Shown here: positions 23,126 to 36,020 of the stretch, one piece after another
Numbering within the stretch: position 1 is the first letter of the stretch
Layout of the letters: every line of letters starts with the position of its first letter
DNA from: Macrobrachium rosenbergii
Lineage: Eukaryota > Arthropoda > Malacostraca > Decapoda > Palaemonidae
Assembly (NCBI RefSeq): GCF_040412425.1
Contig: NC_089755.1
Span: 49,742,798-49,806,797, forward strand
Reading direction: 5' to 3'
DNA: 64,000 nt
Notes under the pieces: model-generated
The model's database searches: none
What the model was told of the DNA's origin: nothing
The model's input: only the letters and a program-made list of their open reading frames with translations
Made by a program: the position numbers and the translations under genes

Positions 23126-23403
23126 CTATGGTCACACAAAAAGCATTGATAATATGAATCCCCATACACATCACATATAAATTATGACTGATGTAAGCCT
23201 AAGAAGTTTCCATTCAGCCTGAAAATTCCTTAAAAATAATTCTCGAAAATGATAATGGCAATGGACTGTGACGGGCTTCAAGGGCCCCCCATTTTTTCCA
23301 CTGTCCCAGCCCTCGTATACAATTGGCTTTGAGCAAGAGCCCTCATTCCACTCCCCCCTCCCCCCCCGCTACCGACGCGCACGCACGCTTGCACACGAGA
23401 GAG

Positions 23404-23541
23404 ATTTCATCACTCTCATCCTCTCACACGAGAGTCGAGAGAGCTTTCATCACTCTCATCCTCGCACACGAGAGTCGAGAGAGCTTTCATCACTCTCATC
23501 CTCTCACACGAGAGTCGAGAGAGCGTTCATCACTCACATTT
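23404..23541. repeat. 40-bp tandem repeat, about 3.5 copies
   Basis: The unit is built from TTTCATCACTCTCATCCTCT and CACACGAGAGTCGAGAGAGC, repeated with one or two changes. Each unit contains self-complementary CTCTC / GAGAG parts. Confidence 0.9.
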
Positions 23542-24456
23542 TTTCTTTATCGAAGTCCTAGCTACCTCCTCCAAGCTCTATATACAGTACTCTCATTCCC
23601 AACAGCTTCTAACCCCACCCTCTTACCCCTCTGCCCTTCCCCCCAACAATATCTGACTCCCCCACCCCGCCTGCGTGTTCTTCACACCCAATGGTTCTTA
23701 TTTACCAAAACTTTCTTGGTTCCCGGTCTTTAAGGTTACTTCATACTAAAGAATATTTTCGAAGGTATGTTGAATTCTATATCATTAAAAATGATTTGAA
23801 ATTGAACATTTTCTTAATATACGGTTAACTATGTAAGATATGTCTCTATGTTTCAAACGGTATGCAAGAAGTGACTGAATTTTTCAATTCGTATTTCTCT
23901 CTCTTCTTCTCTCCTTATTTTTCGACACGTTTAGTACGAATTCGTGGCCTTATGAATACTAATAATAATAATAAGTTGTAAAAGAGTCCATATCAGGCGG
24001 TGCCTCGTACAACGTACAAAAAAATATATTCTTTTGCTTATTGATTATTTAAATTTTTTTTTTTATTCGATTGTATCTCCTTTCTCACACTTTTCATCTT
24101 CTCCTGTACGTTCAGCCTAGCTAACCAAGCACTTCTGATCATAACAGTATGACAAGTCCCATAACACTGTCAGAATATGTCGAAATAAACCTAACTCGTG
24201 TAAATTCAAAGCTTCGTTCTCAGCAACAGGTTTTAACCCTTGCTTTTATGTACCTCAGCCAGGCACGTGTGAATAGTCTTTGGCATAGACCTAGGACATG
24301 TTTACAGATCATGTTTACATTTCCGATAGTGGATCCATTACGGTAGGTCAGGAGGTCTAAAGGGTGAAACAAAGTAGAATGGGTGTTTTACTCCTTCCCC
24401 GTGTCTGTGTATCCACAAGTGTAAGTACTATAAGGGCATGACATCGCCCAAGTTCC

Positions 24457-24458
<2 letters not shown>
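23542..24458. other. No recognisable gene
   Basis: A C-rich stretch to about 23700, then AT-rich sequence. Nothing supported. Confidence 0.4.

Positions 24459-24552
<94 letters not shown>
24459..24552. repeat. (CA)n-(TA)n compound microsatellite
   Basis: About 54 bp of AC/CA followed by about 39 bp of TA. Confidence 0.97.
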
Positions 24553-24555
<3 letters not shown>

Positions 24556-25436
24556 CATTATTTATTTGTATCATAAATGCTGAGGAGGAATGTATTCCTA
24601 CAATATTTCTACGTATCTTTTTACTCAAAATATGAGGAAACAAGATAATATAAAATCCAAATAAGCTAAATAATTAGCATTATGAACAAGCAAGAAGGTG
24701 GATAAGCAAGCTTAGTTCTTTGTCAGTCGAGAAGTTCTGCAAAACACTTTCCCCTAACTCACTGAGGATAAATCATAGCTGATGTGTATCAACTGATGTG
24801 TTTGCTATCGGCCTACGTTAGCGTCTCCGGAGCCCCGACGGTGCAGGTTGTTTTGCTGCGAAAGCAAGTTTAGTCCTTATCCCTGAGATCGTTGCGCGCT
24901 ACTTGTGGCTCTTATATCCTGAATGAACGATTACGAACGAATTAAATGTTGCCACCAAGAAAGGCTGCTTGGTACGCGAAGTTTGGCGGAAGAGTGCCAA
25001 AGATGGCGGGAAACAAAGTTTAAAGACCTTGGCGGGAAAAATACTTCTGTTAGGCTGAATCGCCACACAAAAGTGCTAGTGCACCGGGTCTACCCTGCAA
25101 GGATACAACGTAATACTCGCTCCATGTGTTGGCTTTTCAGGCAACCATGTGACCCATTGCCAATGACAAATAAATAGATCAATAAATACTTGACATTCAA
25201 CGGATCTTGGCAGCTCACCTGTGATAGCGTAAATAGCAAATGATTACGTCCCAATTCTTTCATTTTCTACTCTGTTAATATCTTTTGCTTTGGTGGGGCA
25301 GAATAAAACATTCATCTTTTCAATGTGGTTCTAATTGCACCAGAGCTCGTGCTCAAGGCTGAGCCAAGATGGCTGCTTGCCAAGTGTCTAACCGGGCTTG
25401 GGGTACGGTAAGGGTGAAATTGGCTGTAAATCCCGT
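24553..25436. other. No recognisable gene
   Basis: Ordinary sequence up to the satellite array. The 84-codon frame at 24923-25177 has no identifiable domain. Confidence 0.4.
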
Positions 25437-26195
25437 TATGCAGAACCAACTTGCATAGCGCAGCGGATCTGCAGAACCAATTTGCATAGCAGAACGGGTC
25501 TGCAGAACCAATTTGCATAGTGAAATGGGTCTGCAGAATCAATTTGCATTGCAGAACTGGTCTGCAGAACCAATATCCTTAACAGAACGTGTCTGCAGAA
25601 CCAATTTGCATAGCAGAACGGATCTGCAGAACCAATTTGCATAGCAGAACGGATCTGCAGAAACAATTTACATAGCAGAACAGATCTGCAGAACCAATTT
25701 GCATAGTGGGATGGATCTGCAGAACCATTTTACATAGCAAAACGGGTCTGCAGAACCAATTTGCCTAGCGGAACGTGTCTGCAGAACCAATTTGCACAGC
25801 AGAACGGATCTGCAGAACCAATTTGCATAGCGGAACGGGTCTTCAGAACCAATTTGCACAGCAGAACGGATCTGCAGAACCAATTTGCGTAGCGGAACGG
25901 GTCTTCAGAACCAATTTGCACAGCAGAACGGATCTGCAGAACCAATTTGCGTAGCGGAACGGGTCTTCAGAACCAATTTGCACAGCAGAACGGATCTGCA
26001 GAACCAATTTGCATAGCGGAACGGGTCTTCAGAACCAATTTGCACAGCAGAACGGATCTGCAGAACCAATTTGCATAGCGGAACGGGTCTGCAGGATCAA
26101 TTTGCCTAGCAAAACGGGGTATGCGAAACCAATTTGCATAGCAGAACGGATCTGCAGAACCAATTTGCATAGCGGAACGTGTCTTCAGAACCAGA
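25437..26195. repeat. 31-bp satellite array, about 24 units, with a 62-bp higher-order part
   Basis: The unit is built from CAGAACCAATTTGCATAGC and AGAACGGATCTG. Most junctions carry CTGCAG (PstI), or CTTCAG in a variant. From about 25800 to 26080 two variants alternate (GCACAGCAGAACGGATCTG and GCATAGCGGAACGGGTCTT), giving a 62-bp dimer. Because 31 is not a multiple of 3, frames drift, and the short ORFs within it are artefacts. Confidence 0.95.
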
Positions 26196-27258
<1,063 letters not shown>

Positions 27259-27479
27259 AGTGTGTGCATTTACTTTATTGTATGCATGTTGGACGGCTCA
27301 GAGCAACGTAAAAGCATATAGTGTATAATAATAATTATGTCGCATATTTGTTCTTCTATATACCGTAAAGAACACCGATTAAAGGTTTCAGAAACAACAC
27401 ATTGAGAAGCCTCTTGATTATGATTTTACTGCAGAGCATAATGAAAACTAAAAAGAAAAATGTGTAACGTTTTCCATGC

Positions 27480-27723
27480 TCCACAGATGGCAGTGTCTCG
27501 AAGACTTCTCTGTCGACAGATTTTAGCGCCCTTGTCTCGAAGTTAACTGTTCCTCGATTCCATCGTCCTTGGCGATCGACATCAACAGACTTCTGAGGAA
27601 GCTAACAGAAGCGAATTCCCGATTAGTCAGTCATTGGTCTAGTATCAAAGCGTTGTGAAAGAAAAGCTGTCGTACCCAACAGAAGGCGCCGTGGAAGTCG
27701 TGATGTTCTTTCAGTCTTTCAAG
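27480..27723 (+). other. Possible 5' exon with GTAAGT donor
   Basis: Less AT-rich sequence ends in TTTCAAG|GTAAGTGG at 27723. An ATG at 27703 opens seven codons before the donor. Joined directly to the next candidate exon (28165) it meets a stop after two codons, so it would be 5' UTR in that model. The transcription start is unknown. Confidence 0.25.
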
Positions 27724-28164
27724 GTAAGTGGCAGTTTGTTTGTAGTGATTTAAAAGTTAACGTCCTTGAATGACTAATATTTGCTTATTAGGATTGTATG
27801 GTTTGTTTTGTGGTTCTTGTGAAAGTAATCATCTTTGTACTAATGCCATTACTGTTTTGGTAATTTTTTTTTTCAAACATACCGCACAGTGATCCTGCGT
27901 TGGCCGAGATTTTTATTAGTGTGGCAACCAGTTAGATTTTACCGATATTGAAGTTTTATTTAGCTTTTTTATTAGTTAAATTTACGCGGTAATCTTCCAT
28001 TGAAGCACTTTTTATTTCCAAGTATTTATATTTAGCTTAACTGTCGATCCAGACATCGTAATCACTGATTAAATATTTACAGGTGCTGCTGGCCCTTAGG
28101 TGAAATCACGCTGTGATTTAACGATCGTGGGTAGTGAAGCTTGAGTTCTCATCAGGTTTTCCAG

Positions 28165-28246
28165 CATTACTGAGGATCAAATCCTTAACTGAACTACTCA
28201 CTGGTGGTTCCACCCGTTACTGTAGTTTTCAGAAAATGATCGATCG
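28165..28246 (+). other. Possible short internal exon
   Basis: It is bounded by TTTTCCAG| at 28164 and GATCG|GTAAGT at 28246, an 82-nt exon of plausible size. It contains an ATG at 28236 close to the donor. Splice consensus alone is weak support. Confidence 0.25.
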
Positions 28247-28847
28247 GTAAGTTTTTTTTTTTTCCGTGAACTTTTATTTTTATTAACGTTAAAGCATGTA
28301 TGTTTCCATTGCCTTGTTTTGAACATTAACATGTATTCAATGTTTGCAAAGCTTTTTTTTTACCCCCACCCCCTCAGGGGGTGCTCCTGAAGGGGTTGGG
28401 GGCCCCCTTGACTTGTGATGGTCTTTTGGCCAACATCAGAAGTCAAGAGGGTAATTTTTTTTCAGGTGGTAGGTTTTTGAAAAATTGTCTTAAGTATTTT
28501 GAATACTGTGTACAAGTTGGCTAGCTTACTAATCCTGTAGTGAACTCGAGGAATGTCGGGAATGCTTTTATAAGACAATGAGCAAACTAGGTTTCCATAT
28601 ATTAGTCAGTTTTCCTGTTGTGGTTCATGACGCCCATTGGCTTTAATTACCCGGTTTAATACTAGTTATATATATGGTTAAATTAGTTACTTTCTCGGTA
28701 TTCAAGCATTTTAACGAGGGAGGTTTGAAGGTTGAACCAGTGTGCCATAGTTTTGGAGTTGAATGCTTATAGTGATTGCTCTTTTGATTTCTAATATTTA
28801 ACATGATTCCTTGGCGAAATGTCAGAATTAGGAATGGTTGATAAAAG

Positions 28848-29020
28848 CTGCGGGTGGGTGGAGTGGTGCGGGTGGGTGGAGTGGTGCGGGTGGGTGGAGT
28901 GGTGCGGGTGGGTGGAGTGGTGCGGGTGGGTGGAGTGGTGCGGGTGGGTGGAGTGGTGCGGGTGGGTGGAGTGGTGCGGGTGGGTTCAGTGACGCTTTGG
29001 TGCGGGTGGGTTCAGTGATT
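28848..29020. repeat. 18-bp G-rich minisatellite, about 7 units plus degenerate ends
   Basis: The unit is GCGGGTGGGTGGAGTGGT, followed by two altered units ending GGTTCAGTGA. As 18 is a multiple of 3, the + frame reads a GWSGAG hexapeptide repeat; I regard that frame as incidental. Confidence 0.95.
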
Positions 29021-30126
29021 TCAAACTTTTAAATCTGAAATGTGCTGTATATTTTATAAACAAAGTGGAATAGTGTTTAATGGGTTTAATATCAGAGGAG
29101 AAGAGGCTTACGTCTGCTTAATGATTTTTTCTGTTCAAGCTTAATTTGCTTGGTTCTTGGTCTTTTAGAAGTGTAATAGTCTCATAGGTTTTGATGCTGG
29201 ATCTGCATTTGAGTATTAGGAGATTAGTAAAGACTCCAGAAGTATGCTTACTATCTTTTGAACTTTTTTTGCTCTTTGTATTTTCTTTAAATGGTCACTG
29301 AGGGCGATGACCTTCTGGGTTTTTCCCCCATCTGAGTGCCACTTGCACATGACAATGCCAAAAGGGCGTGGGATTTCATGGAAAATTTACTAAAGCACTG
29401 GCATGTCTTGGCTTGTTAGGTTTTACAGGGTGATAGTGTAATGAAAAACATTAATTGTCCATGGTAGGGTTTAGTTGTGATGGAAATTCAGAATCATAAA
29501 TTTGGAATTAAAGCGAGCTTTTAATTATCTTGCGTAATACTGTTTTAAAAAGCTGGTCACCATGCAAGCCTGAAACTGAATTTAGTTTGCACAAGTGATG
29601 CATTCATATTTTTTATGTAATGATTTTTCAGTCTATTAACTTCAGTCTGTTTTTCGCACAACTTTCATTTCTTCGTTGGCCAATTTGCCAACAGAATAGC
29701 TTATTACTTCGGTAATTCTATAGAGGAGCTCCGCACGGAGGTATCTTTTATGAGAAATCTTGTCTGAACAATATAGAAAACGGTGTTTAAGAGTACAGGT
29801 GATAATTTGAGAAATCCACCGAAATAGTGAAAATTGTGCCGCATCTTGTTTTTGTTCATTCCCAGGGAAGTGGTACTATGTAAACAGTCTCGCGGAGCTT
29901 TACGCAACAATGTAAACAAAAGACGGTACATTTCTCACATTTCTGTAAATATCTCAAATTATCTCTACTGTACTGCATCTTATGCACTTTTTGCCATATG
30001 CAATAAAAAAAATTGAGTAAATTCAACGTGCAGAGCTTTTGTATGTTTTCAAATGCTTGAAACTTAGTATGTGTTCAACAATGAATCTTATCCCTAAAGA
30101 ACTGAATGCTTCCTTTATTATTACAG
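29021..30126. other. No recognisable gene
   Basis: AT-rich sequence. Weak inverted similarity around 29750-29960 (GATAATTTGAGA / TCTCAAATTATC) may be another small foldback. Confidence 0.35.
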
Positions 30127-30266
30127 GTTCTAAAACGATGCCGGGCGTCATAGCTATTCATGCAAACCACCAAGTTAAGCTTTCTAATGAACGAGGTCTT
30201 ATCAGAATGAATTATCGGAAAGTACTAGACTACATGATCGTGGAGGAGGGTGCCACGTTTGAATAA
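30127..30266 (+). CDS. Possible terminal exon or 42-codon small ORF (unrecognised)
   Basis: An acceptor (TTTATTATTACAG|) precedes the sequence. An ATG at 30138 opens MPGVIAIHANHQVKLSNERG and continues with LIRMNYRKVLDYMI to a TAA that overlaps an AATAAA. The frame is also open upstream through the acceptor, so it could be the last exon of a longer protein in phase 1. No family recognised. Direct joining to the 28246 donor gives a stop, so any coding link would need another exon. Confidence 0.25.
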
Positions 30267-32187
30267 AGTTGATGCTGGTTTTTAGATGTTCCAACATAAG
30301 TGTTCTGGGAAGGTTCTCTGTACATAAGATAAATTACTGTGATTTGGTAAAGTTTATTAAAAAGAAAATAATCTGAACTTCAGACCTTTGTTTTCCCAAG
30401 TCTAAGTTGCAATGCCTAGTTCCTTATTCTATTTTTGTATTATGAGGAAACCATAAGTGTATTCCCTGCACAGAGCATGATATATAAACCAGAGTAACAA
30501 GTTAGTCCTCCTGGGCCTGGGTAGCCTCATAGGGCAGCCGCTGATCATCTGTTAAGCCAACAGCCAGTGGGGGACAGGTCCCAATGCCTATGACACGTGG
30601 CCAGTGTGTCGCTAGGCCCACTTAAATCTCAAGCCTGATGGCAAGATACGTAAACCAAAGTGCATGGCGAGATTGCTAGCCTATTGTAACATAATTTTCA
30701 TTATTGCTATATAACAGCCAATTAACTGGTCTTGCTTTTGACTTAAATCGTCAAAATCTAGTCCTATACTGATATGTTATCTCGGCGCATATCCAGGATT
30801 TTTTTTTTACATTCTACACAATACTTTCAGTAAAATGGCTGCTGCTGGACAATGAAAACTTTGGAAAGTTAAAGTACTATTTGTAGGACGAATTTGGTAA
30901 AAGAAATTTAGATCCATAATTTTAGGTGAAGATAAGATCGAACGGTGTGAAGACAAATCTGAATATCGAAAGTAAGACGCAGTAGGTTCACAAAAAAAAA
31001 TTTGAGCTATTCAAGATTAAGGGAGGTAGTAGAATGATTAGGAAGGGCAACTGGGAATGTTATCCAGTGTAGAAGATTGTGAATCATAAATATGCAGTGG
31101 GGAAGTAAGTAGGCCGAGCGATGCTGTGTTTTGAATGGCGGTACATACCTTGTTGGGTATACCTGGATTTCGATGCAAAGACTAGAAAGACTGTTCTTTG
31201 AAGTGGTATATTACTTGTGCGGGTATGGTGTGACCACTAAACGCACTTTAGCGCATAATTATATAGTGATAAGACAGTTACGGTCAACATTCTGCCTTGA
31301 ACAGCTGAATTATTAGCGTAGCAAACTACAACGGAATGGGACTCCAGAAAAATTGGAAGACTTAATGTATTCATGCAAAATCGTGATAGGTTTTGTACAC
31401 AAGGCAAATTATGGCAAGTACTGAACAGGACTAGATCAGATGACTGGAAATATTTTAGGCAAAGGAAAATAAGCTATTGTAAAAAGTTCTATACCAAGGG
31501 GAAAATCTCTTTAATTAGCTTAAGAGTAGGCAAGGTTTGTTAAACTGAGGAAGACTAAGAATTTCTGAAGATTAGGTAAAAGCACTAGATAAGACTGACT
31601 TCAATACCAACCCTAGAAATAAGGAGGGAACCAGACGTGTTATAAAAATTTCGGTATTTTTTGAAATACTCACCCATCCAAGCATAGAAATATCAGTCAT
31701 ATAGGTAAACCAGTTCTTGAAGATATCTTGTCACATGAGACAGTAAAAATTGAATTCTGTATCTGAGTTTTGCCTCGTGGGAGGCTAGATTTTGGATACC
31801 AGCTCCCATCTTGTGAAAGGCATTGAATCAGTAAAAGATACATATGCAGGACACCCAAAAGGGTCGAGTCACATAGTGGAACAGCCCCTGTTAAATTGAG
31901 TCTAGTCTCGAATAGCAATTTTTGACAAAACAACTGGACGGTAGTTTGAATGATCGTTGATAGTGACTCGCGTTTACTAGGTGGGCTAAACCGGTGGATT
32001 AAATGTAACTTTACGTGGTTGGTTCAGGAAATAAAAAACTTCGAACAAGAGCTTCTATTGTCTGTAGCCTACGTATTTACAGTTCATCAGTTCTGCACGT
32101 ATAGGATTTACATCTCCCGTAGGGGGATATAGTGCCATCAGCACACCTCACGCGGTGCACTTGGGCAACTTTAGGTTATTTTTAGCG
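30267..32187. other. No recognisable gene
   Basis: About 1.9 kb of AT-rich sequence with frames below 80 codons. Nothing supported. Confidence 0.4.
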
Positions 32188-32419
32188 TCCCTTCGACCCC
32201 TAGCTGCAACCCATTTCATTCCTTTCACTGTACCGCCTCCATCCATATTCTCTTTCTTCCATCTTGCTGTCCACCCTCTCCTAACAATTGTTTCGTAGTG
32301 CATCTGCGAGGTTTTCCTCCCGTTACACCATTCAAACCTTCTACTATGAAGTTACCAAATCATAAACCCCAGCGCTTGGCCTTTGGCCTAAATTCTATAT
32401 TTCAATCCTTTCCTGTAGG
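32188..32419 (+). repeat. Interspersed repeat family C, copy 2
   Basis: It begins GCGTCCCTTCGACCCCTAGC and ends at CAGCGCTTGGCCTTTGGCCT. It is the best full-length copy, together with 51361. Confidence 0.8.
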
Positions 32420-32428
32420 CGGTTTAGT

Positions 32429-32432
<4 letters not shown>

Positions 32433-32466
<34 letters not shown>
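32433..32466. repeat. (AG)n microsatellite
   Basis: About 17 AG units following the repeat family C copy. Confidence 0.95.
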
Positions 32467-32471
<5 letters not shown>

Positions 32472-32518
32472 AGGGTTGCGGCAATAAGGAATTTCTTCTT
32501 CTTTCGACCTTATTAGTC

Positions 32519-32968
32519 TCACTGTATAGCAGGGTCGGCCGCTCGAGTCAACTTTCTCCATCTATTTCTATTCCTAGCATCTTCTTCCCCCTGTCCCACC
32601 TCACCCATATCCCTCCTCACCACATCCCTCCATCCGATCCGCTGACGCCCCACACTCCTCCTCCGCCGCCCCATCACTGGCATGTTCTTAGCTGCCTAGA
32701 TTGGTTCCACCTCCTCTCCTCTTATTACATGGCCATAGTATCTCAGACGAGCTGCCCTCCCTAGCCTTCTCCTGTACATTACATATACCACACATTCTCC
32801 TTCTATCTTGACTCTCCCTCCTTTCCAGTAGCGATATTCCAGCAATCCATCTCGCCATCCTCATCCCTGTTCTTCCAACAGTTCCTCCTCTTTCCTCTTA
32901 AGTGTCCAAGTTTCTGCCCCAAACCGCACGGGCCTGATAACGGTCTTATAAATCTTCATTTTGAGCCT
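32519..32968 (-). pseudogene. LINE reverse-transcriptase C-terminal fragment
   Basis: The - strand reads LKMKIYKTVIRPVRFGAETW, TLKRKEEELLEEQ, then (after decay) RLGRAARLRYYGHVIR, WRDVVRRDMGEVGQ, and RNRWRKLTRAADPAIQ with a TGA stop. This is the classic non-LTR RT tail: KIYKTVIRPxxLYGAETW, RLRWYGHV.R, RPKxRWxDVVxxDM, WRxLxxxADP. At least one stop and a frame break separate the blocks. A family A SINE abuts its N-terminal side. Confidence 0.75.
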
Positions 32969-32969
32969 T

Positions 32970-33246
32970 AAGTATGCCTTAGTTTAACCAGACCACTGAG
33001 CTGATTAACACCTCTCCTAGGGCTGGCCCGAAGGATTAGACTTATTTTACGTGGCTTAGAACCAATTGGTTACCTAGCAACGGGCCCTACAGCTTATTGT
33101 GGAATCCGCACCACATTATAGCGAGAAATGATTTTCTATCAACAGAAGTAAATTCCTCTAATTCTTCATTGGCCGGCCGGAGACTCGAACTCGGGCCTAG
33201 CAGAGTGCTAGCCGACAACTCTACGGACTCATCCAACGAGAAACTC
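32970..33246 (-). mobile_element. tRNA-derived SINE family A, near full length
   Basis: On the - strand the head GTTGGATGAGTCCGTAGAGT (box A-like) and CCCGAGTTCGAGTCTCCG (box B-like, GTTCGAGTC) give a pol III promoter. A conserved body with GAATTAGAGGAATTTA and the tail ACCAATTGGTTCTAAGCCAC...AGCTCAGTGGTCTGGTTAAA follow. The copy matches 34402-34668 over its length. Confidence 0.85.
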
Positions 33247-33719
33247 CAGTTACTTTCCATTTTCGCCATGCTTCTTTCACTCTGTCTCACTGCTTTCTCA
33301 GTCTCTCCCTCCTCTGTGCTGATAGGGAATATCTTAGCATTAAATCGTTGTAGAACATTAAGGAACACATCCGTAAAGCATAACTTTTTGGTTTACAAAC
33401 ATCGGTGTTTATCTGGCTTCTTATAGCAACCACTTATAAAAACTGAATTGAACTTTGCGAATGACTAAATGTAACTTCCTTGAAATGAGACTTTTGGATA
33501 CAGAATGCCAGTATACGAAAGTTATCATTGTTTACCCATTTAAAGGGCAGTTTTTATGGTTAGGAAATGAAAAGGATTTTGTGGTGTAGTGAAGACAGAT
33601 TTCAGTTAGGCCACTGCCATTTACATTAGCGTATGCAAACTGGATATTACCATAACAGATACTCATTATGAAATGATATTTAAGTTTTCAGTATATCAGT
33701 ATTCTTATAGGTTTTTTAG
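33247..33719. other. No recognisable gene
   Basis: Ordinary sequence between repeats. Confidence 0.4.
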
Positions 33720-34088
33720 TTTTCTGTAAAACACAACTATTAAGATGGCTATTTATCTGTCCGTCCACGCTTTTTCTGTCTGCCCTCAGATTTTAAAAAC
33801 TACTAAGGCAAGAGGGCTTCAAATTGGTATGTTGATCATCCACCCTCCAATCATCAAACATACCAAATTGCAGCGCTCTAGCCTCAGTAGTTTTTAGTTT
33901 ATTTAAGGTTAACGTTAGCCATAATCGTACTTCTGGCAGCGCTATAGGTGCCAACAATAGGCCACCACTGGACCGTGACTGAGTTTCGTGGGCCGCGGCC
34001 AAGAGTTTTATGGGTCGTGGGTGAGGCCACCACCGGACAGAAAACTCGACTGCCCCGAAGAAACTTCGGCGCATCTTTTACTTGTTTC
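33720..34088 (+). mobile_element. Foldback repeat family B, copy 1
   Basis: It contains a long internal inverted repeat (AAATTGGTATGTT / AAACATACCAAATT, extended by AAAAACTACT / AGTAGTTTTT) and a 3'-proximal palindrome around CCCCGAAGAAACTTCGGCGC. It aligns with 50738-51115 almost throughout. It is non-coding. Confidence 0.85.
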
Positions 34089-34401
34089 TAACTTAAAATG
34101 ATTCAATAACCCCGTTGTGAGGTCTCCTTCTCCCCGGTCACTTCCTGTGAGAAATTCCCGGCGCAACAATCTTTTGGTAATATTTTTCTTACTGTCGAGT
34201 TATTTTGTACCGTCTGTTTTCCTCAAATTATTGATTTGATTTTTCGTTGCGAATTGCCCTCTTGTCATAACAGACAGACGAGAATTATGTTATTTGTATC
34301 TGTTATTCATGTGGAATGTATTCGCATGTTTATGAATTTTGTAGAAATATGGGCGTCTCCATTACATGCCATGACGATAAGGGGGAGTGAGTTAGTTATA
34401 T

Positions 34402-34668
34402 CTTAGTTTAACCAGACCACTGAGCTGATTAACACCTCTCCTAGGGCTGGCCCGAAGGATTAGACTTATTTTACGTGGCTAAGAACCAATTGGTTACCTA
34501 GCAACGGGACCTATAGCTTATTGTGGAATCCGAACCACATTATAGCGAGAAATGAATTTCTATCACCAGAAATAAATTCCTCTAATTCTCCATTATCCGG
34601 CCGGAAACTCGAACTCGGGCCTAGCAAGTGCTAGCCGAGAACTCTACCGACTCGTCCAACGAGGAACT
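34402..34668 (-). mobile_element. tRNA-derived SINE family A, full-length copy
   Basis: On the - strand it starts TTCCTCGTTGGACGAGTCGG, with box B at GAGTTCGAGTTTCC, and ends in AGTGGTCTGGTTAAACTAAG. The head folds as a partial tRNA-like sequence. This is the best reference copy in the window. Confidence 0.88.
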
Positions 34669-35703
34669 TACGAAGTCGAGAGAGACAGTGGACGTTTTAA
34701 CAACAAAGTCTAGAGTACTGCTTTACTTCTGATAACTCATTTATCCTTATATATACGAATTTGCTCCTGGTGAATGTATTGCACATAGCTCGTGTGGTAA
34801 TAGTTGGTGTTATTAGATCTTGGTTGCATCTCTTACCAGTGAAGAAGCCATTAGGAGAGGTCTTTCTTAGAGTTTGTTTGTGTCCCTCGCCAGCTGAATC
34901 AACCATTAGGAGGGGTCAAGAGGTTATAGGAGGGTGGAAAAGGAAGGGCAGATGTTTGGGCTTCCTGTGTGCGTGCGTAAGTGCGTGCACTGTATGGGCA
35001 TGACACTAAAATGGCATCACCCAAAATTACTGTGTCGTCACAAACCACCAGTTAATTAGTTTTTGAGTAAATTGTGTAAATTGTCAGTTTAGAGGGATTG
35101 TGCTTATGTAAAGAAATGCCTACGTATACTGCGTTGATGTATACTGTCACCATATTGTAAATATTCTAATTGTAAATTATGTAAGTTTAATCCTTTCAGT
35201 AAAAAAAAAAGTTCGATCACTATACCGAATATGTTGAAAATCTATAATATTATGTTCGGAATTTATTTTTGATAACGAACCTAATTCGAGAATTATCTTA
35301 ATTTTTTTTTTTTTTTTATGTAAACTTGTCTCCTTTCCCCCAAATAGAACCTGAATGCAGAACGGAACGAACAGCTTCTTATCCTTTTGAACCTTGTCGT
35401 AACTTAGGTTCGTTTGAGTGCCATTAAAGTAATTCATTTTCATTTTCATTTATTCCTTATGTAATTACTCATTTGATATGTTTAACTTTTAGTTGTTAAA
35501 TTAATCTTAACGTTTAAATTCAACGAGTGCGTTTAGATATCTCTCCATTTTATTTCATTTTTCCGTTAAAGTTTTTATGAAAGGTGAATCTAATTTGATC
35601 TGATAAACTTTGTATTGTGTTCATTCTTTGAAGTTACGCAAGTAACTTGAAGAATAGCGAGTCCTCTAAGGTCTGAAAATCAGCCTTTGATTACCCGTAG
35701 GAT

Positions 35704-35705
<2 letters not shown>
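34669..35705. other. No recognisable gene
   Basis: AT-rich sequence with a poly-T run near 35300. Confidence 0.4.

Positions 35706-35767
<62 letters not shown>
35706..35767. repeat. (AG)n microsatellite
   Basis: About 31 AG units. Confidence 0.97.
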
Positions 35768-35770
<3 letters not shown>

Positions 35771-35949
35771 CTTACAGCAACTTCCCATCTGAGTTCATGT
35801 CAACAGGGGCTACTCAGTAAGTGGAAGTACTTAATCGTGGTACTATTCACTATTAATATTAGCGTGATATCCTTGTTAGTACTGTCATGAGTATCGGGCC
35901 TTATGCCTGATAAGAAAATGAAACATTCTGAAAAGTAGTAGCAGTATTA

Positions 35950-36020
35950 AAGTAGTTTAACCGCACCATTGAGCTGACCTTCAGCTCTTATAGGGCTGGC
36001 CCGAAGGGTTAGGATAAAAT
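35950..36020 (-). mobile_element. tRNA-derived SINE family A, tail fragment
   Basis: The conserved tail (AGCCCTATAAGAGCTGAAGG, GGTCAGCTCAATGGTGCGG, TTAAAC on the - strand) is recognisable but diverged. Confidence 0.65.

Noticed and set aside
23404..23541. Possible CRISPR-like array of 40-bp repeats
   Set aside because: Units are directly adjacent with no spacers, and the genome is eukaryotic.
25312..26170. Several overlapping 67-76-codon frames with repeating SADPFCYANWFCR-like text
   Set aside because: These are translations of the 31-bp satellite, with frame cycling because 31 is not a multiple of 3.
28838..29032. 64-codon GWSGAG repeat protein
   Set aside because: The frame is forced by an 18-bp minisatellite. 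The annotated start is just upstream of it and there is no splice or domain evidence.
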